Source: Allorhizobium sonneratiae (lineage in GTDB: Bacteria; Pseudomonadota; Alphaproteobacteria; Rhizobiales; Rhizobiaceae). From it: a DNA stretch of 64,000 nt. The notes beneath the pieces are model-generated. The model was not told the DNA's origin. It ran no database searches and saw only the letters and a list, made by a program, of their open reading frames with translations. Positions 16,889 to 25,900 of the stretch are shown one piece after another (the stretch's first letter is position 1; the number at the start of each line of letters is the position of its first letter). The stretch is taken from contig NZ_JAMKOJ010000004.1 of assembly GCF_023700755.1 (NCBI RefSeq), forward strand, positions 62,001 through 126,000. The letters run 5' to 3'. A program made the position numbers and the translations under genes.

Positions 16889-18067
16889 ATGGATGCCAGT
16901 ATGCTTGATATGCGGACAGACCCCAGTTGCGCCAATACTCTCGAAACTCTGGAAACGCCTTGCCTTGTGCTGGATGCGGATCGGATGGAGAACAATATCA
17001 CGCGGCTGCGGACGCATCTTGATGCTCTGGGCGTTTCGCTGCGCCCGCATCTGAAGACGGCCAAGTCGGTCGAGGTCGCACGCAAGGTCATGACTACGCC
17101 GGCAGGCCCTGCAACCGTATCGACCTTGAAGGAGGCCGAGCAGTTTGCAGCGGCAGGCGTTCGCGACATGATCTATGCGGTCGGCATCGCCCCGGAAAAG
17201 CTCGCCCGTGTCGCAGAAATGCGGGCACGCGGCATCGATCTGATGGTCGTTGCCGACAATGTCGAGCAGGCTGAGGCGATTGCCGCCGCATCGAAAGCGG
17301 CGGGTTCGCCCATTCCGGCGCTCATCGAAATCGATTGTGACGGCCATCGCTCCGGCGTTCCGCCGCATGACCATACCCGGCTGCTTCAGATCGGCGAGGT
17401 GCTGGCTGCAGGTGCGCAGTTGCGCGGCGTGATGACCCATGCCGGCGACAGCTATCGCGGTGGCGGCCCTGAGGCGCAAGCGCGCTTTGCCGAGGCAGAA
17501 CGCAAGGCTGTTGTGGATTGCGCCGAGGTATTACGCGCCGCTGGCCTGCCCTGCCCTATCGTCAGCGTGGGTTCGACGCCAACCGCCCATCACGCGAAGG
17601 ACTTGACGGGCGTTACCGAGGTCCGCGCCGGGGTCTTCGTCTTCTTCGATCTGGTTATGGCCGGGATCGGCATCTGCCAGGTGGACGATATTGCGCTCAG
17701 CATTCTCGCCACCGTTATAGGCCACCAGCGCGAGAAAGGCTGGATCATCACCGATGGTGGCTGGATGTCACTGTCGCGGGACCGGGGCACGAGCAAACAG
17801 CCCATCGACATGGGCTTTGGTCTGGTCTGTGACGTGAACGGCAAGGTTTTCAACGATGTTATCGTTGCCGATGTAAGCCAGGAGCACGGGATCATCGCCG
17901 TCCGGCCCGGATCGAACGGTCAACTGCCCGAGCTTGCCGTCGGAGACCGGGTTCGCATCCTGCCCAACCACGCCTGCGCAACCGCTGCACAGCATAGTGC
18001 CTATCATGTGGTACGCGCAGCTTCGCATGATGTTGAAGCCGTCTGGCCCCGTTTTGGAGGCTGGTGA
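16889..18067 (+). CDS. DSD1-family PLP enzyme (D-threonine aldolase / D-serine dehydratase type)
   Basis: This fold-type III PLP enzyme acts on 3-hydroxy amino acids, either cleaving them to glycine plus aldehyde or dehydrating them to an enamine. In the 392-residue protein the PLP lysine is in LRPHLKTAKSVEVA (about residue 52-58). Substrate and metal residues include IEIDCDGHRSGV and the C-terminal RILPNHACATAA, whose His and Cys are the usual zinc ligands. The start at 16889 is preferred over a TTG 17 codons upstream. It overlaps the RidA gene by one base. The aldolase of the beta-hydroxyaspartate cycle (BhcC) belongs to this family. Confidence 0.82.
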   Translation: MDASMLDMRTDPSCANTLETLETPCLVLDADRMENNITRLRTHLDALGVSLRPHLKTAKSVEVARKVMTTPAGPATVSTLKEAEQFAAAGVRDMIYAVGIAPEKLARVAEMRARGIDLMVVADNVEQAEAIAAASKAAGSPIPALIEIDCDGHRSGVPPHDHTRLLQIGEVLAAGAQLRGVMTHAGDSYRGGGPEAQARFAEAERKAVVDCAEVLRAAGLPCPIVSVGSTPTAHHAKDLTGVTEVRAGVFVFFDLVMAGIGICQVDDIALSILATVIGHQREKGWIITDGGWMSLSRDRGTSKQPIDMGFGLVCDVNGKVFNDVIVADVSQEHGIIAVRPGSNGQLPELAVGDRVRILPNHACATAAQHSAYHVVRAASHDVEAVWPRFGGW

Positions 18068-18456
18068 TGACGAAGGCCCTGGACATCAGCACGCACGAAG
18101 CGCCGCGCCCGGCCGGACATTATGTCCAGGCAAAGCGCGCCGGAGATCATCTCTACATATCAGGCCAGTTGCCAATCCGTGCCGACGGTGAGCCCCTGCC
18201 AGACGACAGTTTCGAGACGCAGGCAGCTCAGGCGATCGACAACATGCTGGCCATCCTTCAGGCTGGCGGCGGCCATCCGGTCGATCTCGTTCGCGTGACA
18301 GCCTATATCGTCGGGGTCGGCAATTGGCCGCGTTTCAACACGGTCTATGCCGAAAAACTGGGTGAGGCGCGTCCCGCCCGCACGGTCGTTCCTGTCCCTG
18401 AACTGCATTATGGCTATCTCGTCGAGATCGACGCGATAGCCATTATCGGTCAGTAA
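18067..18456 (+). CDS. RidA-family enamine/imine deaminase
   Basis: RidA proteins hydrolyse reactive 2-aminoacrylate-type enamines and imines to keto acids and ammonia. The 129-residue protein has the family pattern LYISGQLPI, QAIDNMLAILQAGGGHPVDL, VRVTAYIVGVGNWPRFNTVY, the conserved arginine in ARPARTVVPVPEL and a C-terminal VEIDAIAIIG. It is coupled to the DSD1 gene (TGATG junction). The pairing is chemically sensible, since DSD1-type dehydration would release the enamine that RidA removes. Confidence 0.88.
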   Translation: MTKALDISTHEAPRPAGHYVQAKRAGDHLYISGQLPIRADGEPLPDDSFETQAAQAIDNMLAILQAGGGHPVDLVRVTAYIVGVGNWPRFNTVYAEKLGEARPARTVVPVPELHYGYLVEIDAIAIIGQ

Positions 18457-18629
18457 TTCCCGCAGCCTCGGTGGGTGTGTGTGCTTGGAACCGCGATGGC
18501 AGTGAGCGCTGAAGGCAAACTTTCTGCGAAAGTTGCGCTTTCAATCGCAAGATTCTGCCTTCAGCGGTGGCAAATGCGGCGATAAATAACGGTCCAAGTT
18601 GGGCATATTGATCGCACAAGCAGTCCCTA

Positions 18630-18733
18630 CTGCATAATTCCTTAAATCGGGTGAGATTTAAGGGGAAAATTATGCAGCAGATTTCAAGTGTTACAGCGTC
18701 CTTTGTGCGCCATATTTGGCGCACGGCGCTGTA
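18630..18733. repeat. Two adjacent dispersed palindromes
   Basis: The hairpin at 18630-18677 has ends CTGCATAATT and AATTATGCAG and inner arms TTAAATC / GATTTAA. The hairpin at 18692-18733 has ends TACAGCG.. and ..CGCTGTA with inner arms GTGCGCC / GGCGCAC. They fill most of the 312-base gap between RidA and the cyclodeaminase-type gene and may separate two transcripts. The latter type is common between genes in rhizobia, from memory. Confidence 0.6.
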
Positions 18734-18768
18734 GGGCCTGCGGTGAACCGCAAGAACCGAGGTCAACC

Positions 18769-19761
18769 ATGCAAACGCTTCTGCTCAGCAAGGATCAGGT
18801 GAAGGGCCTCATTGGCATAGATCAGGTTATCGATGCCGTGGAAGATGCCTACAGGGCCTTCAGCAGCAGGCAGGTCGAACAACCCGACTATATCGGCATC
18901 CGCCTGCCTGGAGGGCGCGGCGAAATCGATTTCAAGCTGAGTTATCACAGCCAGGCCGAGATGATTTCGATGAAGGCGCATTCCGGCGGTTTCATCGACA
19001 ATCCGCAGATGCATGGCGTGCCCAACAGCATGGGAACCATTCTCCTTTTCGATGCCAGAAACGGCGCGCTCGTCTGCATCATGGATGGAAGTCTGATCAC
19101 GGGCCTGCGAACCGGTGCCGCCGGCGCGGTTTCAGTCAAGGCACTTGCTCGAAAAAACGCGCGCATAATCGCCTCTATCGGAACTGGGCATCAGGCAAGA
19201 ATGCAGATCCGGGCCATCCGCGAAGTCATGCAGATCGACGAAATCCATGCCTGGAGCCGGACGCCGGAGACCTTGTCGGCATACCGTCACGACATCGAAC
19301 GTGAATTCCAGATACCGGTCACAACCGCAGTCTGCGCGCGGGACGCAGTCGAAAAGGCTGATATCGTGATTACCACGACACGCGGCAAGGGTAAGCTGGT
19401 CGAGGCAAACTGGGTCAAACCCGGCACACACATCATCGCCATTGGAGCGGACGCTCGCGGCAAGCAGGAGCTTGACCCCGAACTGTTCAGAAACGCGACG
19501 ATTGTGGTCGATTCCCTTCCTCAATGCACGCAGAAGGGGGAGACCTTTCACCCCCTGGCCGACAATATCATCAAGGTCGACGATATTCACGCCGAGATCG
19601 GGGAAATCCTGCTCGGCATCAAACCCGGTCGAACGAGCGATACAGAGATCACCATCTTCGACTCCACCGGCATGGCGATCCAGGACAACACCACCGCTGG
19701 ATCGATCTACCGGAATGCGCTTGCCAACGCTGTTGGCTCATTCTTCTCCTTCACCGAGTGA
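18769..19761 (+). CDS. Ornithine cyclodeaminase / mu-crystallin family reductase
   Basis: Members of this family reduce imines or cyclise amino acids with NAD(P)H (ornithine cyclodeaminase, alanine dehydrogenase, ketimine reductase, iminosuccinate reductase BhcD). The 330-residue protein shows [40 protein letters not shown] and the nucleotide-binding [18 protein letters not shown]. The C-terminal family run [19 protein letters not shown] and [19 protein letters not shown] is also present. It is followed after five bases by the threonine-dehydratase-type gene. Imine reduction within this pathway is an inference from context. Confidence 0.82.
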   Translation: MQTLLLSKDQVKGLIGIDQVIDAVEDAYRAFSSRQVEQPDYIGIRLPGGRGEIDFKLSYHSQAEMISMKAHSGGFIDNPQMHGVPNSMGTILLFDARNGALVCIMDGSLITGLRTGAAGAVSVKALARKNARIIASIGTGHQARMQIRAIREVMQIDEIHAWSRTPETLSAYRHDIEREFQIPVTTAVCARDAVEKADIVITTTRGKGKLVEANWVKPGTHIIAIGADARGKQELDPELFRNATIVVDSLPQCTQKGETFHPLADNIIKVDDIHAEIGEILLGIKPGRTSDTEITIFDSTGMAIQDNTTAGSIYRNALANAVGSFFSFTE

Positions 19762-19766
19762 CAACC

Positions 19767-20735
19767 ATGCGCAATTTTCCAACACTTCAGGACATCCACG
19801 ACGCACGCGCCCGCCTCAAGCCACATATCCGGCATACACCGCTGCTGCGCGCGGAGAAGATCGAAAAAACTGTCGGCTGCGAACTCTACCTTAAGCCGGA
19901 AACCCTGCAAATCACTGGCGCGTTCAAGATTCGCGGCGCGCTCAACAAAGCCTTGTCGCTTTCTCGAGCCGATATTGCAAACGGCATCATCGCGACCTCC
20001 TCAGGCAATCATGCGCAGGGGCTGGCTTATGCCGCCAGAATGCTGGGTGTGAAGGCGATCCTGGTATTGCCCGTCACCTCGCCGAAGATCAAGATCGAGA
20101 ACACGAAGGCGCTGGGCGCTGAGGTCATTCTCTTCGACGGAGACACGGCGGCCCGGTGGAAACGGGTCTACGAGATTGCCGCCGAAAACAACTACGTGCC
20201 GATTCACGCCTTCGAAGATCCGATCGTCATGGCCGGACAGGGAACAATCGGCTGCGAAATTCTCGAAGATCTTGCGGAGGTGGATACCGTGATCGTTCCC
20301 GTGGGTGGGGGCGGGCTGATTTCGGGTGTTGCCACGGCCATCAAGGAAACCAAGCCGTCCGTGCGCGTCATTGGCGCCGAGCCGGCACTGACGCCGAAAT
20401 ATTACCACAGCCGGATCAACAAAGAGCGAACCACGCTTCCGCTGCTGGACACGATCGCGGATGGCCTGCGGATCAGCGTTCCGGGCCAGAACCCCTTTCC
20501 CATCATCGAGAAATATGTCGACGAAATCATTCTGGTGGAAGACCGGCATATTGTCGAGGGCATGCGCGCGCTGGCAAAGGATGCCAAGCTGATCGCCGAA
20601 CCGGCAGCCGCCATCACGGTTGGCGCGCTGCTGGCAGGCTCGATCTCTCTGAAGCCAAGCGAAAAGGTCTGCGCTGTTCTATCGGGCGGGAACTGGGACT
20701 TGAGCGATCTGGCCGGGATCTATGCCGAGGGCTGA
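19767..20735 (+). CDS. Threonine dehydratase-family PLP enzyme (serine/hydroxyaspartate dehydratase-like)
   Basis: This fold-type II PLP enzyme eliminates water from a 3-hydroxy amino acid, leaving an enamine that becomes a 2-keto acid. The 322-residue protein lacks the C-terminal ACT domain of biosynthetic IlvA, so it is of the catabolic/serine-racemase length. Motifs: PLP lysine in ITGAFKIRGALNKA, substrate loop SSGNHAQGLAYAA, and phosphate-binding VPVGGGGLISGVA. BhcB, the beta-hydroxyaspartate dehydratase, is of this family. A start upstream within the preceding gene is rejected because the ATG at 19767 gives the normal N-terminus. Confidence 0.85.
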   Translation: MRNFPTLQDIHDARARLKPHIRHTPLLRAEKIEKTVGCELYLKPETLQITGAFKIRGALNKALSLSRADIANGIIATSSGNHAQGLAYAARMLGVKAILVLPVTSPKIKIENTKALGAEVILFDGDTAARWKRVYEIAAENNYVPIHAFEDPIVMAGQGTIGCEILEDLAEVDTVIVPVGGGGLISGVATAIKETKPSVRVIGAEPALTPKYYHSRINKERTTLPLLDTIADGLRISVPGQNPFPIIEKYVDEIILVEDRHIVEGMRALAKDAKLIAEPAAAITVGALLAGSISLKPSEKVCAVLSGGNWDLSDLAGIYAEG

Positions 20736-20848
20736 ACAGCCGAACGGTCCCGTGACGCGGACCGTCATCGGCATGGCGTGGATTGCGCCCTCATCGCCAG
20801 GCTGCAAACTCGGCGTCCCTTACCTTTTCCAATGGAGCGCTTTTAAAC

Positions 20849-20886
20849 CATGTCCAGGAAGAGTGTGAACGGTTTTCCTGGACATG
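20849..20886. repeat. Palindrome CATGTCCAGGAA next to MITE-like element
   Basis: Perfect 12-bp arms CATGTCCAGGAA / TTCCTGGACATG flank a 14-base loop (gagtgtgaacggtt), another form of the GTGTGAACGGTTTT spacer seen near other repeats here. It ends four bases before the TA that flanks the element starting at 20893. Confidence 0.55.
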
Positions 20887-20892
20887 CTCTTA

Positions 20893-21156
20893 GGGTCAAA
20901 ACTCAATCAGGATGGTTGTTCTGCAAGGCGTATTTTGTGTCTGAGTAGAAGGAAAGGTGCAGGAAATGCTCCCCATGTTCAAACCTTTCCGACGCCCGCA
21001 GGCACAAAATACGCCTTGCCCGACGGGTAGAACGGGAGGGGCCGCCTGATTGCGAACAATGCTCGACAAGGCCAACCGGCCTTGTCTTGCGCTTGTTCGC
21101 TGCCATACAATCCCATCCCGTTCAACAGAACACCCATCCTGATTGAGTTTTGACCC
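20893..21156. mobile_element. 264-bp MITE-like element with long terminal inverted repeats and TA duplication
   Basis: Terminal inverted repeats of about 32 bp begin GGGTCAAAACTCAATCAGGA and match with one mismatch at the other end (20893-20924 versus 21125-21156). The dinucleotide TA flanks both ends (20891-20892 and 21157-21158), the target duplication expected of IS630/Tc1-mariner-type transposition. Inside is a second inverted pair around GGCGTATTTTGTG / CACAAAATACGCC (about 20928 and 21012). No transposase is encoded; a short minus-strand frame inside is not convincing. It looks non-autonomous. It sits at the boundary between the amino-acid cluster and the synthase locus. Confidence 0.7.
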
Positions 21157-21197
21157 TAGGGCACATGGTCTTTAGACGAACCAATCATCCCGTATGT

Positions 21198-21977
21198 TTA
21201 TCGGAAAACCAGAGTGCCGGGTTTGGCAAAACCGAGATTCTGGAACATGCGACATGCGTAATCGATATGGATGTTGAAGTCACCTTCGAGAAGCAATTGC
21301 TTCAGAATGCCTTGTTCCGAGCTTGGTGCCTCCGGGTGTCCAGGCCGTGTCGATGAGGTGTGAAATATGCGTTTGGCCGTCTCCACATGCGCAATCCAGA
21401 GGCCGCCATTGAGGTAACGGTAATCACTGGCAGACGCTCCGGCCAGAGTGTCTTCATGACGTTTGAACTCGCGGATCGGTGGCCAGTTCATACGGTCGCC
21501 ACCGAAAATGAAAGCATCTGCGGGAAAGTGGGCGATGAGGTCGTCCACAAGCCGTTCCGGGTCGCCAACAATGATCGCGTCACGGCTATCGGCATAGAGA
21601 ACATAAGGGGTCGTGACTTGATCGAGAAGATCGAGAATGACCTGTGGTTTGTCGCGTGCATTGTCCCAAGGCTCCCGGCCTTCTCCCCCACGTAACACCG
21701 CAAGGTCAAGATGGTCGCAGCTTCTTTCAAACAGGCCCATGGCCGGGTGGCCGTTATTGCAGGTGATCAGCGTGACCCGTTCGGGCGCAGGCAGGCTCGC
21801 GCGCGGTTGCCTGCCATACCATGCGGTAAACTCATCCCAGGCCGGCTTGTTCGGATGATGGCCATGGCCATGAATAACCAAGGGCCTCGTGCCGAATTGC
21901 ATATTGAAAGGCGCGGTGGGAAACGGCCCTGCCTGAGGGGCCGTTTCTGTTGCAGCCTTGGCCAGGCTTGGCTTCAT
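21198..21977 (-). CDS. PLOD-type glycosyltransferase-like protein
   Basis: The 259-residue protein resembles the glycosyltransferase domain of procollagen lysyl hydroxylases and related bacterial proteins. Seen are a nucleotide-sugar and metal site of DxD type in PYVLYADSRDAIIVGD, then FPADAFIFGGDRMNWPP, the acceptor-side run YRYLNGGLWIAHVETA, and SSEQGILKQLL. No signal peptide or membrane helix is seen, so it is likely cytosolic. It overlaps the dioxygenase gene stop by an ATGA junction and is the last gene of the synthase operon. It may glycosylate the synthase product or an intermediate. Donor and acceptor are unknown. Confidence 0.6.
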   Translation of the reverse strand: MKPSLAKAATETAPQAGPFPTAPFNMQFGTRPLVIHGHGHHPNKPAWDEFTAWYGRQPRASLPAPERVTLITCNNGHPAMGLFERSCDHLDLAVLRGGEGREPWDNARDKPQVILDLLDQVTTPYVLYADSRDAIIVGDPERLVDDLIAHFPADAFIFGGDRMNWPPIREFKRHEDTLAGASASDYRYLNGGLWIAHVETAKRIFHTSSTRPGHPEAPSSEQGILKQLLLEGDFNIHIDYACRMFQNLGFAKPGTLVFR

Positions 21978-22933
21978 CAGGCTTCTCCGCTCCAGCGATT
22001 GCACATCCGCACCAGGATCTTGCGTTTACCGCCAGCAACGCTTTCCCGGCGACCATGCAATATCCGGCGGTTATCCAGCACAACAAAATCACCGGATTGC
22101 CAGTCGATATTCTTGGTTTCCTCTTCGCTTGCCCGGGCAATGTCGCTGAGGATTTCGCGCGGCAGCGGTTGATCGTCTTCCGATCGGACCACGAAGGGCC
22201 ATTCCGGCACGTCTACCCCAAGCGACTGCTTGGCATAGCCCGAGTGGAATGCATCTTCACCCGCCTGAACAAAGAGGATGTTGTTGATAAAATAGCGTTC
22301 GCCTTTCGGCCCGATCCGGATGGCATCGGTGACATAGCTGACATCCACGGTGCCACTGGACCGCTGTGTCATGGTCAAGCCCTGCTCTGCGCAAAAGGCT
22401 TTGGCTTCGTCAAAGTCCTCCGTCAAAAAGGTTTTGCGCCAATCATCGGGTCCGAGAACCCTCTTGTAAAGAATGCGGTTGTCAGCGAAAAACTTGCGCG
22501 TGGCATCTGAGAGGCGTTCTTCCACGGCGCGGGCGGGCGCAACAGTGGTCTGGCCACCATTTTGCGGCGGCTCATCGCAGTAGAACCACAGCAATTCCGG
22601 CGGGCTCGGCAGATATTGCATCTCGCCGTGCAGCGGGATACCGAAGCCCTGCCCGGCACCCGTCACGCTCAGCACCGTGTTGTCGCCCCCAATGGCATCA
22701 CGATCAAGCGGACCAAAGCGCAAACCACCGCCACGATAGTCGGAAAAGCTGCTGGCAAGCCGTTGTGAAAAAGCCTTGAAGGTTTCGAGCCCTCCCTTTG
22801 CACCGCGAAACAGCAGCGCTCCATGTTCATCGATCAGGGCATTCAGATGCGCTGGCTCCATGCCGGAGATGACCTCATCTGTCGCCGTGATAACGGTCAG
22901 ACCATTTTCGTGAATGAAAACCGGTTTATTCAT
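21977..22933 (-). CDS. TauD/TfdA-like Fe(II)/2-oxoglutarate-dependent oxygenase
   Basis: It likely hydroxylates a synthase-bound or free intermediate using Fe(II), O2 and 2-oxoglutarate. In the 318-residue protein the metal triad reads His102-x-Glu104 (IPLHGEMQYLPS) and His293 (RRILHGRRES), with Arg309 (KILVRM) as the 2-oxoglutarate contact. The HxE variant in place of HxD is also found in SyrP/clavaminate-synthase-like enzymes of secondary metabolism, which fits the context. It starts 36 bases after the large synthase gene and is coupled to the glycosyltransferase gene. Confidence 0.82.
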   Translation of the reverse strand: MNKPVFIHENGLTVITATDEVISGMEPAHLNALIDEHGALLFRGAKGGLETFKAFSQRLASSFSDYRGGGLRFGPLDRDAIGGDNTVLSVTGAGQGFGIPLHGEMQYLPSPPELLWFYCDEPPQNGGQTTVAPARAVEERLSDATRKFFADNRILYKRVLGPDDWRKTFLTEDFDEAKAFCAEQGLTMTQRSSGTVDVSYVTDAIRIGPKGERYFINNILFVQAGEDAFHSGYAKQSLGVDVPEWPFVVRSEDDQPLPREILSDIARASEEETKNIDWQSGDFVVLDNRRILHGRRESVAGGKRKILVRMCNRWSGEA

Positions 22934-22969
22934 GCCTGTTATCCTTCTATTGGAAAATTATTTGGTAAA

Positions 22970-25900
22970 TCAGTTCAAGGCGTAACTGGTTTGCGGGTTG
23001 AAATAGGCCTTTTCATCCACTTCGCCGACGCGCCAGTCACCCTTGCCCATGATCAGTTCCGGTGACGGGGCGTTGGAGAGGGCCGTTTCTGCCACGGCGG
23101 TGCCTTTCTCCACAGTGATCGGTACAATCCCGCGGGCAAGGAATTGCTTGTTGACGGCGGGATTTGCCATGCCGGCCCCGGTCCATGGACCCCAGTTGTA
23201 GGCAACCACAGACAGATCGGGATAGGTACTTTTCAGTTGCAGGGCCAGGCGGGTGAGAACTTCGTTGGCGGCGGCATAATCGGACTGTCCGGAATTGCCG
23301 AAGCGGCCTGCAATCGAGCTGAAGAAGGCAAGCGCCTTGAGCGTATCCAGATCGAGCGCTGCGATCAGATTGACGGCACCAATGACTTTGGTATCGAAGA
23401 CGCGATCGAAAGAGTCGTCCTTCTTGTCACCGAAATAGCTGTCTTCGATCACGCCTGCACCGTGGATGGCGACATCGATACGGCCATATCGGGTCTTGAT
23501 GGCGCCAATGGCAGCCGCCATGGCGGCACCATCCCGGACATCGACAGAGTCATAATCCACCATGATACCGCCCTGGCGCAGGCCGTCCAGCATGGCGCCA
23601 AGCTCCAGCCGCCGGCGAATGGAGGCGGTTTCGGCATTGATCTCCGCCGGGCTTGCCTTGCGGGCACGGCCTCGCTCAATCATGAGCTTGCGCAGGCTCG
23701 TTTCATCCTTGCAGGCAAGGATGTCCTCATCCGTGATCCTTTCAAAGGCTGTGCGTCCCAAGAGAACGATACGATGGCCCGGGCGAGCAATGCGACGTAT
23801 CAGGGCAGCGGTAATTCCCAGGCCCCCGCCCGTGGCAACGATGACCGCATCGTTCGGCAGGCTGAGGCTCTCATCCTCCATCGGTGCATCCACCACATCG
23901 AAGACGATACGCTGGCCGCCGGGATAGCCGATTTCCTGCCGTCCGCCCCATGTCAGATATTCATCGACCAATTGCAGGGCGAGGTCGCCGGGCTCCATTT
24001 GCGGATCCAGATCCACGGCTTTCAGCATCAGTTCCGGCTTTTCCTGAGACAGTGATTTCAACAGGCCCTGATGCGAACCTCCGAGCGCGGATCCATGCTC
24101 CGAGCGGTCAAGATCACGGGCAAAATGGCCGCCGAATGTTGAAACGGCAATCACCCGACCCGCAGTGCCCTGAACAGGCTGGGAAAGATCATCAAGGCTT
24201 GAGTGTATAAGCGTCTGAAGGCTTTTCGCTTCGATCTGGGCGCGCTTTTTCCAGGTTGCGCCGTCCCAATCCAGAGGATCGATATTGGCTGCGGAAAGAT
24301 GCATGATACCACGCACAGCGCCATATTTTTCCCTCGCCTTTGCCACAGCTGCTTTCGTTGCGGCCCTGTCTGCCAGAATGGCCACCGGAATGACAACAAC
24401 CGAAGCACCGCGGGCTTTCATGCCATTGGCCACATATTCTGTCAGCTCAGGATCACCCTGGGCAACAATGTGGAGACCGGCCAGCCAATCCTTTTCAGCC
24501 AGCGAAATATCCGAAGGGCAAGCCTGCATGACATAGCAGGGGCATGGGGTTGCATCGGTCATTTCACTCGGGTCAGCCGGCATTTCGTCACGGCGCGGAT
24601 GGGGCAGAACATGGAGGTGTCCGGCCTGGTCTATCTCATTTGTCCGACTTGCTGGTTGAGGTGCTGTTACCGGCGCAGTGACCACGGGCGGCACTGTTGG
24701 CACAGGCGCTGCGGCAGCGGGACTGGCCAGAGCCGACGTTGCGGCCAGAGCACTGCCGCCCAGAATGTCCGCCAGCACGCTGGTCCAGCCTCGCAAGGTG
24801 CGCAAGCGGGTAATATCTGCGGCGGCCTCCTGCAGTTTCGCGCCAGCTTGTCCTTCCAGCTTGCGGTCAAGCTTTTCAAGAAGTTCAAGCCGTTTGATCG
24901 AGTCGATGCCAAGCTCGGCCTCGATATCCTGTTCGAGATTCAGCATATCGGCCGGATAGCCTGAGACATCCACGGCGGTCTCTATCACAAGATTGAGAAT
25001 GGTCTCTGCCGACACTCCCATCGCCGATGCCACCGTGGCCGGTACAGGCGCATGAGTGGTCGTAGCAGGGTCACTCATGCTCAACATGTCTGACAAGACG
25101 GTAATCCAGCCTTGCAGGGTCCGCAGCCGGGTAATATCGGCCACGGCGTCCTGCAATTTCGCCCCTGCCTTGCCTTCCAGCTTTCGATCCAGCTTTTCCA
25201 GAAGCTCCAGCCGCTTGATCGAGTCAATGCCCAGCTCGGCCTCGATATCCTGTTCGAGATCCAGCATGTCGGCGGGATATCCGGTGACATCCACGGCAGT
25301 CTCGATCACCAGTTTGAGAACGGCCTCCGCAGACAGGCCGATCGAGTCTCTTACCGAAGCAGCCACCACAGATGCCGGGCTGGCATGCTCCACTGTGGAA
25401 CCGCTCAAAAGCTCCCCAAGCACGCTGATCCAGCCTTGCAGGGTGCGCAGCCGGGTAATATCGGCCACGGCGTCCTGCAATTTCGCGCCTGCCTTGCCTT
25501 CCAGCTTGCGATCCAGCTTTTCCAGAAGCTCCAGCCGTTTGATCGAATCAATCCCCAGCTCGGCCTCGATGTCCTGATCAAGCGCCAGCATATCGGCAGG
25601 GTAGCCTGTCACCTCAACAGCCGTCTCAATAACCAGCTCATGAATGGCGGGGAGAGAAAAGCCTGTCGTGACAGGGAGGATTGGAGCAACAGGTGCCTGC
25701 CTCAGCCCGGCCCCCTGCGCTTGCCCCTGTGCTTGCACCTGTACTTGCCCATGCGCTTGCCCGTGCGCCGACGGTGCTTGCAGTGGCGGCGCACTGACAG
25801 GAGGCTGCGTGGCAACGGCAGGAGCCTCGGCCATGTCGACAACGGTTTGACGTACCGTCTCCACCGGCGCCGGGAAAGCACTGTCGCTGGAGCCACCGAT

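Noticed and set aside
15285..20735. Calling the cluster a beta-hydroxyaspartate cycle (bhcABCD)
   Set aside because: No BhcA-type aminotransferase or BhcR regulator is present, and the flavoenzyme and RidA are not part of that cycle. Only family-level likeness of three enzymes is claimed.
20903..21106. Minus-strand 67-codon frame inside the MITE-like element as a gene
   Set aside because: No ribosome site or family likeness; it spans the internal inverted repeat, as expected of a chance frame.
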